Assembly (NCBI GenBank): GCA_015709675.1
Contig: CP054182.1
Coordinates: 3,079,448 to 3,143,447 of the forward strand
Direction of reading: 5' to 3'
DNA from: Ignavibacteriales bacterium
GTDB taxonomy: Bacteria > Bacteroidota > Ignavibacteria > Ignavibacteriales > Ignavibacteriaceae
Length of the DNA: 64,000 nucleotides
The position numbers and the translations under genes were made by a program. Shown here one piece after another: positions 9,044 to 17,996 of this stretch. Each line of letters begins with the position of its first letter. Positions within the stretch are counted from its first letter, which is position 1. The notes below the pieces were generated by a model, which was not told where the DNA came from, made no database searches, and was given only the letters and a program-made list of their open reading frames with translations.

Positions 9044-10558
9044 TTAATACTTAAATATCTCAGCAAGAAGACTCGCAGAGAATCCTTCAGTCATAATTAA
9101 AAACGTGGAGGGGTATACACCGATCCAGACAACAAAAATGAGAATAGGAATCATGATGGCTATCTCTCGGCCGGTCATATCAGTTAATTCCCTGACATGA
9201 TTATTCTTTACCTCGCCAAAAACAACTCTCTGATACATCCAAAGCAAATAAACCGCAGCGAAAATAACTCCGGACGCTGCAAATACTGTGTACCACCAGC
9301 TGTTCAGAACCGGTGATTTGAAGGTTCCGATAAGGATTAGAAACTCACCGATAAATCCGTTTAATCCGGGCAGGCCGATAGATGAAAGCGAAGTAATCAG
9401 AAGCATTGTTGAATAAACGGGTAAAATCTTCGCGATTCCGCCATAATCAGCAATTTCTCTTGTATGCATTCTGTCATAAATAAAGCCCACCAAAAGGAAG
9501 AGTGCGCCTGTTGAAAGTCCGTGGTTGATCATCTGAATGATTGCCCCCTGCATTGCTTCCTGAGTGAAAGCGAAAATACCAAGAACTACAAAACCCAGAT
9601 GCGCAACAGATGAATATGCAACCAGTTTCTTCATATCTTTCTGTACCATCGCCACAAAGGCACCGTAAAGAATACCTATGACCGAAAGTACGGCGAAGAG
9701 TGGTGCAAAATACACTGCTGACTGTGGGAACAAGGGAAGACAGAAGCGGATGAGTCCGTAGGTACCCATTTTCAGAAGCACTCCGGCAAGAATCACTGAG
9801 CCGGCTGTGGGCGCCTGAACGTGTGCATCCGGCAGCCAGGTGTGCAATGGAAAGAGGGGTACTTTAATAGCAAAACTCAGCGCGAATGCCAGGAACAGAA
9901 TCTTCTGAATGTCAAAACCGACCTGCGGTCCGACTGAATAAAGCGCAATCAGATCCGTGGTAAATGTACCAAGCACATTAGAACCTTCGACCGCGAGCCA
10001 GATAATGGCAACAAGCATGAGCAGACTGCCTGCCATGGTGTAGATAAAGAACTTCACGGAAGCATAGATTCTTTGTTCCCCGCCCCATATACCGATGATA
10101 AAATACATCGGGATGAGCATTGCTTCCCAGAATATATAAAATAAGAAAAGATCAAGTGAGAGGAACACACCAAGCATACCCACTTCAAGCATTAGCATGA
10201 AAAAGGTAAACTCTTTAACCTTTACCTTTATATTATCCCAGGTTGCGAGCAGGGTAAGCGGGGTTAAAAAGGTTGTGAGCAGCACCAGAATAAGGGATAG
10301 ACCGTCAATGCCAACCTTGTAGGAAATATTAAAATCAGAAATCCAGGGGAAGGTATGTACCATCTGGAATTCCTTAAATCCGTTTTTACCGTAATCAAAA
10401 AGATCAAGGATATATAACGAAACAATAAATGCCGCGATGGAGACTACAAGACCTGCTGTTCTGACGATACTATCCTTCCCTTTTGGGATAAACAGGATGG
10501 CCAGGGACCCCACCAGAGGAATCAGTATGAGAAGTGTTAAAATTGATTCGCTATTCAT
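9044..10558 (-). CDS. nuoM: NADH-quinone oxidoreductase subunit M
   Basis: Proton-pumping antiporter-like subunit of complex I, 504 residues and about 14 membrane helices. FWEAMLIPMYFIIG (143-156) carries the essential helix-5 glutamate E145, and AFALSFAIKVPLFPLHTWLP with DAHVQAPTAGSVILAGVLLK just after it is the signature block of NuoM with the functional lysines. It is one base apart from nuoL and is followed by the antiporter gene instead of nuoN. Confidence 0.96.
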   Translation of the reverse strand: MNSESILTLLILIPLVGSLAILFIPKGKDSIVRTAGLVVSIAAFIVSLYILDLFDYGKNGFKEFQMVHTFPWISDFNISYKVGIDGLSLILVLLTTFLTPLTLLATWDNIKVKVKEFTFFMLMLEVGMLGVFLSLDLFLFYIFWEAMLIPMYFIIGIWGGEQRIYASVKFFIYTMAGSLLMLVAIIWLAVEGSNVLGTFTTDLIALYSVGPQVGFDIQKILFLAFALSFAIKVPLFPLHTWLPDAHVQAPTAGSVILAGVLLKMGTYGLIRFCLPLFPQSAVYFAPLFAVLSVIGILYGAFVAMVQKDMKKLVAYSSVAHLGFVVLGIFAFTQEAMQGAIIQMINHGLSTGALFLLVGFIYDRMHTREIADYGGIAKILPVYSTMLLITSLSSIGLPGLNGFIGEFLILIGTFKSPVLNSWWYTVFAASGVIFAAVYLLWMYQRVVFGEVKNNHVRELTDMTGREIAIMIPILIFVVWIGVYPSTFLIMTEGFSASLLAEIFKY

Positions 10559-10559
10559 A

Positions 10560-12500
10560 TTACAAACTTGTTATAATCCAAAATAGTGCGGTTAAAATTC
10601 CAAGCATCATCACGAGTGCATAAAACTGCGTGACGCCGGTCTGCATTCTTCTGATGACATCTGCTGATCTCAGGAAAAACGATGCTGTACCGTTCACAAG
10701 ACCGTCAATCAGTTTTACATCTGCTACTTTCCAGAGCACTTTGTCCGAAAACTTTACCAAAGGATTGACTACGGTCGCGTCATACACTTCATCCACAAAA
10801 TATTTGTTCAGGAGCAGGTTATACACTCCCTTAAAACGCGAGGCTGTCTGAGCCGCAATTTCCTGTCTTTTTGTATATATCGTGAGCGCCAGATAGATGG
10901 CTGAGCCTGCCAGAGCGACTGAAACTGCCATAAGGATCAGTTCCGTTGTATGAGAGTGGGTTCCGTGAGCTGAAAGCTTGGAAGCTGCCTGAGCAAAGAC
11001 CGGTTCAAGCCAGCCATGAAACAAATTGCCATGAGCACCGGAAAAGACTTCCGGAATACCAATGAATCCGCCAATGATGCTCAGTACTGCAAGAATCATC
11101 AGAGGCACGGTCATAACAGCCGGTGATTCATGAGGATGAACATGATGATGATCAAAACGCTCTTTCCCGAAGAAAGTAAGGGATACCAGGCGGAACATAT
11201 AGAAAGCGGTCATCAGAGCAGTAATAGCTCCGACCAGCCAGAATCCGAAACCGCCGTTGGCAAAAGAATACCAGAGAATCTCATCTTTTGAAAAGAAACC
11301 TGAAAAAGGAGGAATTCCCGCGATGGCAATCGCCGCAATCAGGAATGTGAGATATGTGCGGGGCATATATTTCTTCAGCCCTCCGTATTTCATAATATTC
11401 TGCTCTTCATGCATTCCATGGATCACAGAGCCGGCGCCAAGGAATAAAAGCGCCTTGAAGAACGCGTGGGTCATTACGTGAAAGATTCCAGCACTGAATG
11501 CACCGACACCAAGTGCAAGGAACATATATCCAAGCTGGCTCACTGTTGAATACGCCAGTACCTTTTTAATATCAGTCTGAACCAGGCCTATGGTGGCCGC
11601 AAAGAATGCAGTCAGAATTCCAATTACCGCAACTACATCCATCATTACGGCAGAAGAAGCAAAAATTACAGAAGTTCTTGCCACCATATATACACCGGCA
11701 GTCACCATCGTTGCAGCATGGATGAGTGCTGAAACCGGGGTTGGGCCGGCCATTGCATCAGGAAGCCAGACGTAAAGCGGAATCTGTGCTGATTTACCGG
11801 TTGCTCCTATAAAAAGGAAGAGCGCGATCATGGTGAACACAAACTCTGAAGTTCCACCCGCGGCTGCGGCCGGAAGCACTTCTGAAAATGTAAGGCTTCC
11901 GAACTCCATAAAGATCAAAAACATTCCGAGAAGGAATCCAAAGTCACCAATTCTGTTTACAACAAATGCTTTCTTGGCTGCATCCGCAACGGTACTTTTT
12001 TCAAATTTACGGTCATACCAGAATCCGATGAGGAGATACGAGCAGAGGCCCACACCTTCCCAGCCAAGGAAAAGAAGAAGGAAATTATCAGCGAGAATCA
12101 GATTCATCATCGCAAAGATGAAAAGGTTCAGATATGCAAAAAATCTCCAGAATCCTTTATCTCCGTGCATGTATCCGATGGAATAAATATGAATCAGGAA
12201 ACCAACGCCCGTTACCACAAGAGCCATCACAATAGAAAGCTGATCTACCTGATATGCAGCAGAAATATCAAGTCCGCCGGTCTTTAGCCAGGTGAAAAGC
12301 GTGACTATGACGGTTCTCTGTTCAGCGGGAAGTGCAAGCAGTTCGAAAAACGCGCCTGCAGCAATAACGAACGGGATTCCGACCGCACTGCTTCCGATTA
12401 TGCCTATTACTTTTTCATTTTTAATTTTTGATCCGAACAGTCCGTTTATCAGAAATCCGACGAACGGCAGGAGTACGGTTAAATATATTAATTGTATCAT
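10560..12500 (-). CDS. nuoL: NADH-quinone oxidoreductase subunit L
   Basis: Distal proton-pumping subunit of complex I, 646 residues. The core has FLGWEGVGLCSYLLIGFW (144-161) with E148, and ATGKSAQIPLYVWLPDAMAG followed by PTPVSALIHAATMV, the canonical NuoL block. The C-terminal region beyond about residue 480 would hold the long lateral helix and the last membrane segment; a His-rich loop (HHHVHPHE) lies at about 444-452. Length is normal. It is followed at one base by nuoM. Confidence 0.96.
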   Translation of the reverse strand: MIQLIYLTVLLPFVGFLINGLFGSKIKNEKVIGIIGSSAVGIPFVIAAGAFFELLALPAEQRTVIVTLFTWLKTGGLDISAAYQVDQLSIVMALVVTGVGFLIHIYSIGYMHGDKGFWRFFAYLNLFIFAMMNLILADNFLLLFLGWEGVGLCSYLLIGFWYDRKFEKSTVADAAKKAFVVNRIGDFGFLLGMFLIFMEFGSLTFSEVLPAAAAGGTSEFVFTMIALFLFIGATGKSAQIPLYVWLPDAMAGPTPVSALIHAATMVTAGVYMVARTSVIFASSAVMMDVVAVIGILTAFFAATIGLVQTDIKKVLAYSTVSQLGYMFLALGVGAFSAGIFHVMTHAFFKALLFLGAGSVIHGMHEEQNIMKYGGLKKYMPRTYLTFLIAAIAIAGIPPFSGFFSKDEILWYSFANGGFGFWLVGAITALMTAFYMFRLVSLTFFGKERFDHHHVHPHESPAVMTVPLMILAVLSIIGGFIGIPEVFSGAHGNLFHGWLEPVFAQAASKLSAHGTHSHTTELILMAVSVALAGSAIYLALTIYTKRQEIAAQTASRFKGVYNLLLNKYFVDEVYDATVVNPLVKFSDKVLWKVADVKLIDGLVNGTASFFLRSADVIRRMQTGVTQFYALVMMLGILTALFWIITSL

Positions 12501-12516
12501 CTGTCAGATTTCCGGA

Positions 12517-12819
12517 TTACCACTTTAGGATATTTATTTCATCAATATTGAGGGTAGCCTTGTTCCTGTATATAGCGATAAGGATAGCCAGACCTACTGC
12601 CGCTTCAGCTGCCGCGACAGCCATTACAAAAAAGACGAACAACTGACCTATTACATTACCCAGATAGGAAGAATAAGCCACAAAAGTCAGATTTGCGGAA
12701 TTGAGCATCAGCTCAATGGACATGAAAACTACTATAGCGTTTCTTCTGGTAAGCACCCCAACAACACCCGTTACAAACATGAATCCGCTGAGAATAAGAT
12801 AATGTTCTAATGTAATCAT
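12517..12819 (-). CDS. nuoK: NADH-quinone oxidoreductase subunit K
   Basis: Small membrane subunit of complex I, 100 residues with three helices. It keeps the two buried glutamates used in proton transfer, one in [12 protein letters not shown] (E36) and one in [13 protein letters not shown] (about E72). Length and order between nuoJ and nuoL are standard. Confidence 0.97.
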   Translation of the reverse strand: MITLEHYLILSGFMFVTGVVGVLTRRNAIVVFMSIELMLNSANLTFVAYSSYLGNVIGQLFVFFVMAVAAAEAAVGLAILIAIYRNKATLNIDEINILKW

Positions 12820-12827
12820 AGTACCTG

Positions 12828-13343
12828 TTATTCAAATTTCTTTTTGGATATTACCAGTGCCCCGATCGTTGCAGCCAGAAGCAGAAAAGCTATGGCTTCA
12901 AAAGGGAGCAGGTAGTTGGTTATCAGTTCCCTGCCGATAAACTCAACCTCACCGGTTCTGATTCTCTGTTCAGCAGCCACGCTCTTCCCTGATGATACCG
13001 TCCCTGCTATAATGATATATATCAGCTGAGCGAAAACCAGCACACCCACGCCAATGGAGAGTTTCTGCAGTGTCGGGTTGCCTGAGAAAATTGACTTCTC
13101 TTTTTCAGGACGGAGCAGCATAATCACGAATAAAAACAGCACCATGATGGCGCCGGCATACACAATTACCTGCACAACCGCAATAAACTGGGCGAAAAGC
13201 GTAACATAAATGCCCGCCAGAGCAGCAAAATTAAGCACTAAAAACAATGCTGATATGACAGGCTCACGCCTTGAAACAACCAGCACGGCTGTAACGGCGC
13301 ATATCGTTGCGAAAAAGTAAAATAAAATAGTTTCCAAGCTCAT
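12828..13343 (-). CDS. nuoJ: NADH-quinone oxidoreductase subunit J
   Basis: Membrane subunit of complex I, 171 residues with five predicted helices. The helix-3 block [19 protein letters not shown] (about 59-77) is the family signature, including the conserved Tyr and Gly that form the flexible pi-bulge. It is the first nuo gene of this operon and lies 7 bases after asnS. In most nuo operons nuoI precedes it; here that place is taken by asnS. Confidence 0.96.
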   Translation of the reverse strand: MSLETILFYFFATICAVTAVLVVSRREPVISALFLVLNFAALAGIYVTLFAQFIAVVQVIVYAGAIMVLFLFVIMLLRPEKEKSIFSGNPTLQKLSIGVGVLVFAQLIYIIIAGTVSSGKSVAAEQRIRTGEVEFIGRELITNYLLPFEAIAFLLLAATIGALVISKKKFE

Positions 13344-13350
13344 CAGTTAC

Positions 13351-14649
13351 CTAAGGAGTATTTCTGTAAATCATTCTTGCAAATGGAATTGTTTCCCTCA
13401 CATGCTCCAGACCACAAATCCAGGCCACAGTCCGTTCAAGACCAAGGCCGAAACCTGAATGAGGGACTGAGCCGAATCTCCGCAGATCAAGGTACCACTC
13501 AAAAGCCTCCATCGGAAGATCATGTTCCTTAATTCTTTCCTGCAGCACATCCAGACTCTCTTCCCTCTGGCTTCCGCCAATGATCTCACCATAACCTTCA
13601 GGCGCAAGAACATCCACGGCAAGAGCTAAATTCGGATTTTCCGGGTCTCTTTTCATATAAAAAGCTTTAACCGCCGAAGGATAGCGGTGAACCATGACCG
13701 GCTTGTCAAATTTCGAGGAAATTACGGTCTCATCTGTCGCGCCAAGATCGTTTCCGTACTCAAACGGCAATCCTTCTTTATGCAAAATCTCAACTGCTTC
13801 ATCGTATGAAATTCTTGGAAGAGGGCGGACAACACTCTGAAGTTTTGTAATGTCACGTTCAAGTATTTTCAGTTCTTCAGCCCTGTCATTAAGAACAGAC
13901 TGAACAATATACTCCAGGAATTCTTCAGCCAGATCCATGTTGTCATTCAGATCATTAAATGCGACTTCAGGTTCAACCATCCAGAATTCAGTCAAATGTC
14001 TTCTGGTTTTGGATTTTTCTGCACGGAATGTGGGGCCGAAAGTGTAAACCTTACCAAGCGCTAACGCACCTGCTTCAGCGTACAACTGACCAGACTGGGT
14101 CAGATACGCTTTTCCTAGGTCAAAATACTCAGTTTCAAATAGTGTGGAGGTTCCTTCGCAGGCTGCGGGGGTAATTATCGGGGCGTCCATCAGGGTGAAT
14201 CCCCTCTCGTCAAAAAAGTCCCTGATCGCCTTCACGATGCGGTGCCTGATCTTCATGATTGCCACCTGCCTGCTTGAACGCAGCCAGAGGTGCCTTTTAT
14301 CCATGAGAAACTCAACCCCATGTTCTTTAGGGGTTATCGGGTAATCATGGGTTTCATGAAGAACGGTGACATCGGTAGCGTCCAGTTCATAACCGCCTGG
14401 TGAGCGGGGTTCTTCTTTAACTTTACCGGTGACGGTTATTGAGGATTCCTGACCGATTTTGTCTGTCAGTTCAAAAACTTCGGGGGTAACATTCCCCTTG
14501 AAATATACGCATTGAAGGTATCCGCTTCCGTCGCGTAAAATGAGAAAGCGTAGTTTACCTGATGACCTTTTATTGTATAGCCAACCGGAAACCTGGATTT
14601 CCTGACCGACATAGTTTTTAAGGTCTTTTATAGATATTTTTTTAGACAT
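13351..14649 (-). CDS. asnS: Asparagine--tRNA ligase
   Basis: Charges tRNA-Asn with asparagine. The 432-residue class IIb synthetase has an N-terminal OB-fold anticodon domain (about 17-100), motif 2 in [20 protein letters not shown] and motif 3 [12 protein letters not shown] (399-410). The block [19 protein letters not shown] is typical of AsnRS rather than AspRS. A strong Bacteroidota-type promoter lies just upstream, and the stop codon is 7 bases from nuoJ, so asnS appears to be the first gene of the nuoJKLMN operon. Confidence 0.95.
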   Translation of the reverse strand: MSKKISIKDLKNYVGQEIQVSGWLYNKRSSGKLRFLILRDGSGYLQCVYFKGNVTPEVFELTDKIGQESSITVTGKVKEEPRSPGGYELDATDVTVLHETHDYPITPKEHGVEFLMDKRHLWLRSSRQVAIMKIRHRIVKAIRDFFDERGFTLMDAPIITPAACEGTSTLFETEYFDLGKAYLTQSGQLYAEAGALALGKVYTFGPTFRAEKSKTRRHLTEFWMVEPEVAFNDLNDNMDLAEEFLEYIVQSVLNDRAEELKILERDITKLQSVVRPLPRISYDEAVEILHKEGLPFEYGNDLGATDETVISSKFDKPVMVHRYPSAVKAFYMKRDPENPNLALAVDVLAPEGYGEIIGGSQREESLDVLQERIKEHDLPMEAFEWYLDLRRFGSVPHSGFGLGLERTVAWICGLEHVRETIPFARMIYRNTP

Positions 14650-14678
14650 TAACTGAAATAAAAAAATTAAGCAGTCTG

Positions 14679-14708
14679 CAAATATATAAAATGTTTCCCT
14701 TTGCCCAA
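14679..14708 (-). promoter_or_regulatory. Bacteroidota-type promoter of asnS-nuoJKLMN operon
   Basis: On the minus strand TTG (14708-14706) is followed after 19 bases by TATATTTG (14686-14679), the same -7 octamer as the tRNA promoter. Transcription would begin near 14672, leaving a leader of about 23 bases before the asnS ATG. Confidence 0.75.
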
Positions 14709-14715
14709 CCCGGAA

Positions 14716-15552
14716 TCAGGGATTTGGCTTAATTTGAGGGATATTTGAATTGGAGAAGATGCTCGTGTCCCCCTCCCAATGCCAGTGCCAGGGCTCGAAA
14801 GCAACACCAAGAGCGTTACCTCTTGGATAGGAAAGATAAAAATTGAACCTGGAAGCATTCTGCTGCAGCCAAGCATATTCTTCCAGTTTTTCGAAATCCT
14901 CTGCTCTCTGGGTACCGGAAAACCCGTTTATTCCATCTTCTGAAATAAAATCAATCGCGGTGAAAAGCGGGCTTCCATGTTCACTGAAGCCGGGCATGGC
15001 GATCCACCGGGCGTTTTCCTTGAGAGAAAAATTGCTGGTATTGACCAAATAATAAAAAAAGAGGTAAGACTGACGTCCCGGCGAGCGATAGCCGGAATCA
15101 ATATAAAGCCGTCTGCCAAGATCTGCCTTCATGCTGTCCATCATCTCCTTATAGTCTCTGAAGGCATGCCTGGGGTAATACTGCACACCTGTTTCTGCGC
15201 TGTCAGGGCTATTTTGCAGAACAACATTGGGAATCTGAACCAGATCAGCGGGTTTATCCAATGAATAAAACTTCCCCTTAAACCCAAGCTCAGAGGGTGG
15301 TATCCTGAATATCCTTTTCACGAAAGCTGCTTCGTAAAAAGAAAGCATTCCCATAAGTGTATCAATGTCCAGAGTGGCTCTGAGTTCACGAGGAACATTT
15401 TTATCATGTTCCATCCACTTTTCCACAACAGAATTCGATACGTAACGATGAACCGGATTAAGACTATCGTAATCGGGCTGAATCAGGTACATGGTCACAG
15501 GCACCAGTGCCAGTGAGAGGAGTACCCCTGTTATAAGGAAGACTTTCTTCAT
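14716..15552 (-). CDS. M15-family (VanY-like) D-Ala-D-Ala carboxypeptidase
   Basis: Zinc carboxypeptidase acting on peptidoglycan stem peptides, 278 residues. An N-terminal hydrophobic segment (about 4-24) anchors or exports it. The catalytic region shows YRSPGRQS (155-162), FSEHGSPLFTAIDF (189-202) with H192 and D201 as likely zinc ligands, and EPWHWHWEG (253-261) with E253 and H256/H258. The distance from the first His to the Asp is longer than the usual SxH-x6-D of VanX/VanY. Its ATG overlaps the stop of the STAS gene by one base, so it is translated from the same message as the partner-switching genes. The family name does not imply vancomycin resistance. Confidence 0.88.
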   Translation of the reverse strand: MKKVFLITGVLLSLALVPVTMYLIQPDYDSLNPVHRYVSNSVVEKWMEHDKNVPRELRATLDIDTLMGMLSFYEAAFVKRIFRIPPSELGFKGKFYSLDKPADLVQIPNVVLQNSPDSAETGVQYYPRHAFRDYKEMMDSMKADLGRRLYIDSGYRSPGRQSYLFFYYLVNTSNFSLKENARWIAMPGFSEHGSPLFTAIDFISEDGINGFSGTQRAEDFEKLEEYAWLQQNASRFNFYLSYPRGNALGVAFEPWHWHWEGDTSIFSNSNIPQIKPNP

Positions 15553-15896
15553 CAGCTAAGGTAAAACAGAGACAGACCTTCTTCCCGGGTATCGGCAATT
15601 GTGAATAGTTTTTCATAACCGGTAATCTGAAACACCTTACGGTTGCTTTCGTTCATTCCGGTCAGAACCAGTTTACCAAGCTTGGCTTTCATTTTTTTCA
15701 GGGCAATCATAAAAACTCTCAGGCCCGCACTGCTAATGAATGTCAGATTTTCGCAGTCAATCAGCATTTTACTTTCATTCAGACCGTCAATGTACTCATT
15801 TATAGTGTTTTCGAAGCCCTCTGCATGCATAATATCCAGACGGCCTGAAAGCGCTATAATTCTTACCGAATTTTCCTGTTCTACATGAATTTCCAT
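15552..15896 (-). CDS. STAS-domain anti-sigma factor antagonist
   Basis: RsbV/SpoIIAA-like single STAS domain of 114 residues. ISSAGLR (54-60) holds the serine that the kinase partner phosphorylates, and D47 lies in the preceding strand IDCENLTF. I chose the start at 15896 because AGGAG (15906-15902) lies five bases upstream; an in-frame ATG at 15911 overlaps the previous stop codon but has no such site. It is flanked by its probable kinase and by the carboxypeptidase. Confidence 0.9.
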   Translation of the reverse strand: MEIHVEQENSVRIIALSGRLDIMHAEGFENTINEYIDGLNESKMLIDCENLTFISSAGLRVFMIALKKMKAKLGKLVLTGMNESNRKVFQITGYEKLFTIADTREEGLSLFYLS

Positions 15897-15901
15897 TTTT
15901 A

Positions 15902-15906
15902 CTCCT
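15902..15906 (-). promoter_or_regulatory. Ribosome binding site fixing the STAS start
   Basis: AGGAG on the minus strand, five bases before the ATG at 15896. It favours this start over the in-frame ATG at 15911, which would place the site inside the coding region. Confidence 0.7.
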
Positions 15907-15910
15907 GACA

Positions 15911-16333
15911 TTAATTTATTTTTTTCTGAACTGTAAAAATATTGAATTCCCCTTCTCTTTTATAATCTAAATGTTCTGAAAAATCCCTGACCATATTGAT
16001 GCCCCATCCGCCAATGTGCATTTCGAGGTTAAATTCATCACGCTCTGCTTCTGTTCTCAGTTTGGAAAGGGGGTTAAACGGGCGGCCATTATCACGGAAG
16101 ATCATAGTCAGAAGATCTTCTTCAACCCTGAATATAAGCGTGATATCTTCTTTGGTATTTCCCTGATCTGTAAATCCATAGTTGATAATATTCAGAAGAA
16201 TTTCTTCAAGTATGGTATAGAGCTCATCAAGGGTTTCCTGATCGCATTTTTTTGCAAAGGGGAGTTTTAGCATTTCCTGCTCTGCACGCTGCAGTTCCCT
16301 GGTGTCCTTTTCTATTTTGAGAACGGTATCCAT
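15911..16333 (-). CDS. RsbW/SpoIIAB-like serine kinase (HATPase_c_2 ATP-binding protein)
   Basis: GHKL-type ATP-binding protein of 140 residues that is expected to bind or phosphorylate the STAS protein encoded next. The N box is EEILLNIINYGF (43-54), the G1 box is FRDNGRPFNP (79-88) and the glycine-rich lid is HIGGWGINMVRDF (106-118). It has no sensor or H-box domain, so it is not a classical histidine kinase. Whether its target is a sigma factor is unknown, because no cognate sigma gene adjoins it. Confidence 0.9.
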   Translation of the reverse strand: MDTVLKIEKDTRELQRAEQEMLKLPFAKKCDQETLDELYTILEEILLNIINYGFTDQGNTKEDITLIFRVEEDLLTMIFRDNGRPFNPLSKLRTEAERDEFNLEMHIGGWGINMVRDFSEHLDYKREGEFNIFTVQKKIN

Positions 16334-16483
16334 CCAACCTGCTGATTATTGAAATTTCATCTGTTACATAATATCAGAATTTTCTGGCATTTGGAAATGA
16401 TTTCTTTAAGCCGGCAAAAGTATTTACCGCATATTTTGGCTAAACCTGACCAAAATATTATCAATTATAATTTAATTTTAAGA

Positions 16484-17269
16484 ATGATGTTTGAAAAATT
16501 ACTTGAAATTACTGCCCAGGCCTCCTCATTTGTTAGAGAGAAGGCACTCACCCCCTTTACTGTTGAATTCAAAACCGGGGAAATGAACCTGGTGACCGAT
16601 GCTGATAAAGGATCAGAAAAACTGATTATTGACTTCATCCATAAAAATTTTCCCGGGCACGGGATTCTGGCTGAGGAATCCGGAGGAGAGGATCAAAATG
16701 CTGAATATCTTTGGGTAATTGACCCCTTGGACGGAACCACAAACTTTGCCCACGGACTCCCTCTTTACGCGGTATCTATCGGTGTTATGAAAAACGGTGA
16801 GACAATCATGGGAGCGGTTGCAGATGTTTCGCGCGGAATTATTTATTCAGCTGAAAAAGGGGGAGGCGCTTACGCAAACAATAAAAGAATTACCGTCAGT
16901 TCAAGGAGCCGTCTTGAGGAATCCCTCTTGGTAACCGGCTTCCCTTATGATGTCCGTGAACATGCTGACCCGATTCTTAATGTTCTGGGTGGTTTTCTCA
17001 AAACTGCCCGTGGTATAAGACGGCTTGGCTCAGCCGCACTGGATTTTTGCTTTATCGCACAGGGAGTATTCGACGGATACTGGGAAATGCACCTGCAGTC
17101 CTGGGATATTTGCGCAGGGCAAATAATTGTTGAGGAAGCTGGCGGCAGAGTGACCGATTTTGCAGGTAATAGATTGAGCATCTTCTCAAAAGAAATCCTC
17201 TGTTCTAACGGACTGATTCACCCGCTCATGCACAAGATCATCGCAGAGTCACTTGGACGCAATTCGTAA
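16484..17269 (+). CDS. Inositol-1-monophosphatase family protein
   Basis: Mg2+-dependent phosphatase of the IMPase/SuhB family, 261 residues. Metal-binding motifs are visible: LAEESGG (62-68) with E64/E65, IDPLDGTTNFAHG (79-91) with D80 and D83, and QSWDICAGQIIVEEAGG near the C-terminus. I chose the first ATG of the ATG-ATG pair at 16484; an open frame runs upstream to 16349 from a TTG, but the added residues do not look like the family. Substrates may be inositol phosphate, fructose-1,6-bisphosphate or related sugars. Confidence 0.88.
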   Translation: MMFEKLLEITAQASSFVREKALTPFTVEFKTGEMNLVTDADKGSEKLIIDFIHKNFPGHGILAEESGGEDQNAEYLWVIDPLDGTTNFAHGLPLYAVSIGVMKNGETIMGAVADVSRGIIYSAEKGGGAYANNKRITVSSRSRLEESLLVTGFPYDVREHADPILNVLGGFLKTARGIRRLGSAALDFCFIAQGVFDGYWEMHLQSWDICAGQIIVEEAGGRVTDFAGNRLSIFSKEILCSNGLIHPLMHKIIAESLGRNS

Positions 17270-17996
17270 TTACGCAGTTACTATTGCCTATGACGGCACG
17301 AACTACAGCGGATGGCAGATTCAGGCAAATGCCGATTCGGTTCAGCAGAGAATTAAGGATGCTCTGCAGAAAATCTTGCGGCATGAGGTAACTCTCACCG
17401 GTGCCGGAAGGACGGACACCGGAGTTCATGCCCTGGGGCAGACTGCAAATTTCAAGACTGAAAAGGAACTTGATGCTTTTCAGTTCCTATATTCACTGAA
17501 CTCAATGCTTCCGTATGATATTGCCGTACGGGATTTACGGGAGGTTCCCCTCTCCTTCGATGCACGGCACAGCGCCGTAAGGAGATCGTATATATATGTC
17601 ATCAGCCGTTTGAAAGACCCCTTCCGGTATAAATACAGCCATTATCTGTATAATCCTCCGTCAGCATCAGAACTAAACGCATTAACGGACGTTCTGATCA
17701 GGAATAATGATTTTGCTTCGTTCACAAAAAATGCTGAAAAACAGCAGCATACGCTTTGCAACTTATACTCCGCCTCATGGCGCAGTCACAGAGACTTCCT
17801 TGTTTTTACTATTACCGGCAACAGGTTTCTTCATGGTATGGTGAGAACCATCGTCGGTACACTTCTCCGTACCGCGGAGGAAGGGGGAAATGAAAATGAT
17901 ATTCAAAACATCCTGGACAAACGGGACAGGACAGCAGCGGGTGAGGCAGTCCCCGCAAAAGGTCTTTTTTTAAGAAAGGTTCATTATGGAAAGTGA
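17253..17996 (+). CDS. truA: tRNA pseudouridine(38-40) synthase
   Basis: Converts uridines 38 to 40 in the tRNA anticodon stem-loop to pseudouridine. The 247-residue protein has the catalytic block GAGRTDTGVHALGQ (50-63) with D55, and FTITGNRFLHGMVRTIVG in the second half. The start is a TTG at 17253 inside the end of the IMPase gene (17-base overlap); no better start exists in frame before the conserved first strand YAVTIAYDGTNYSGW. Confidence 0.94.
   Translation: MDAIRNYAVTIAYDGTNYSGWQIQANADSVQQRIKDALQKILRHEVTLTGAGRTDTGVHALGQTANFKTEKELDAFQFLYSLNSMLPYDIAVRDLREVPLSFDARHSAVRRSYIYVISRLKDPFRYKYSHYLYNPPSASELNALTDVLIRNNDFASFTKNAEKQQHTLCNLYSASWRSHRDFLVFTITGNRFLHGMVRTIVGTLLRTAEEGGNENDIQNILDKRDRTAAGEAVPAKGLFLRKVHYGK

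Noticed and set aside
14716-15552. Vancomycin resistance based on VanY-like and VanZ-like genes
   Set aside because: They lie 10 kb apart in unrelated operons, and VanH, VanA, VanX, VanR and VanS are all absent; only family similarity is present.
16349-16483. N-terminal extension of the IMPase gene from a TTG
   Set aside because: The added 45 residues do not resemble the family, and the frame begins next to the divergent kinase gene.
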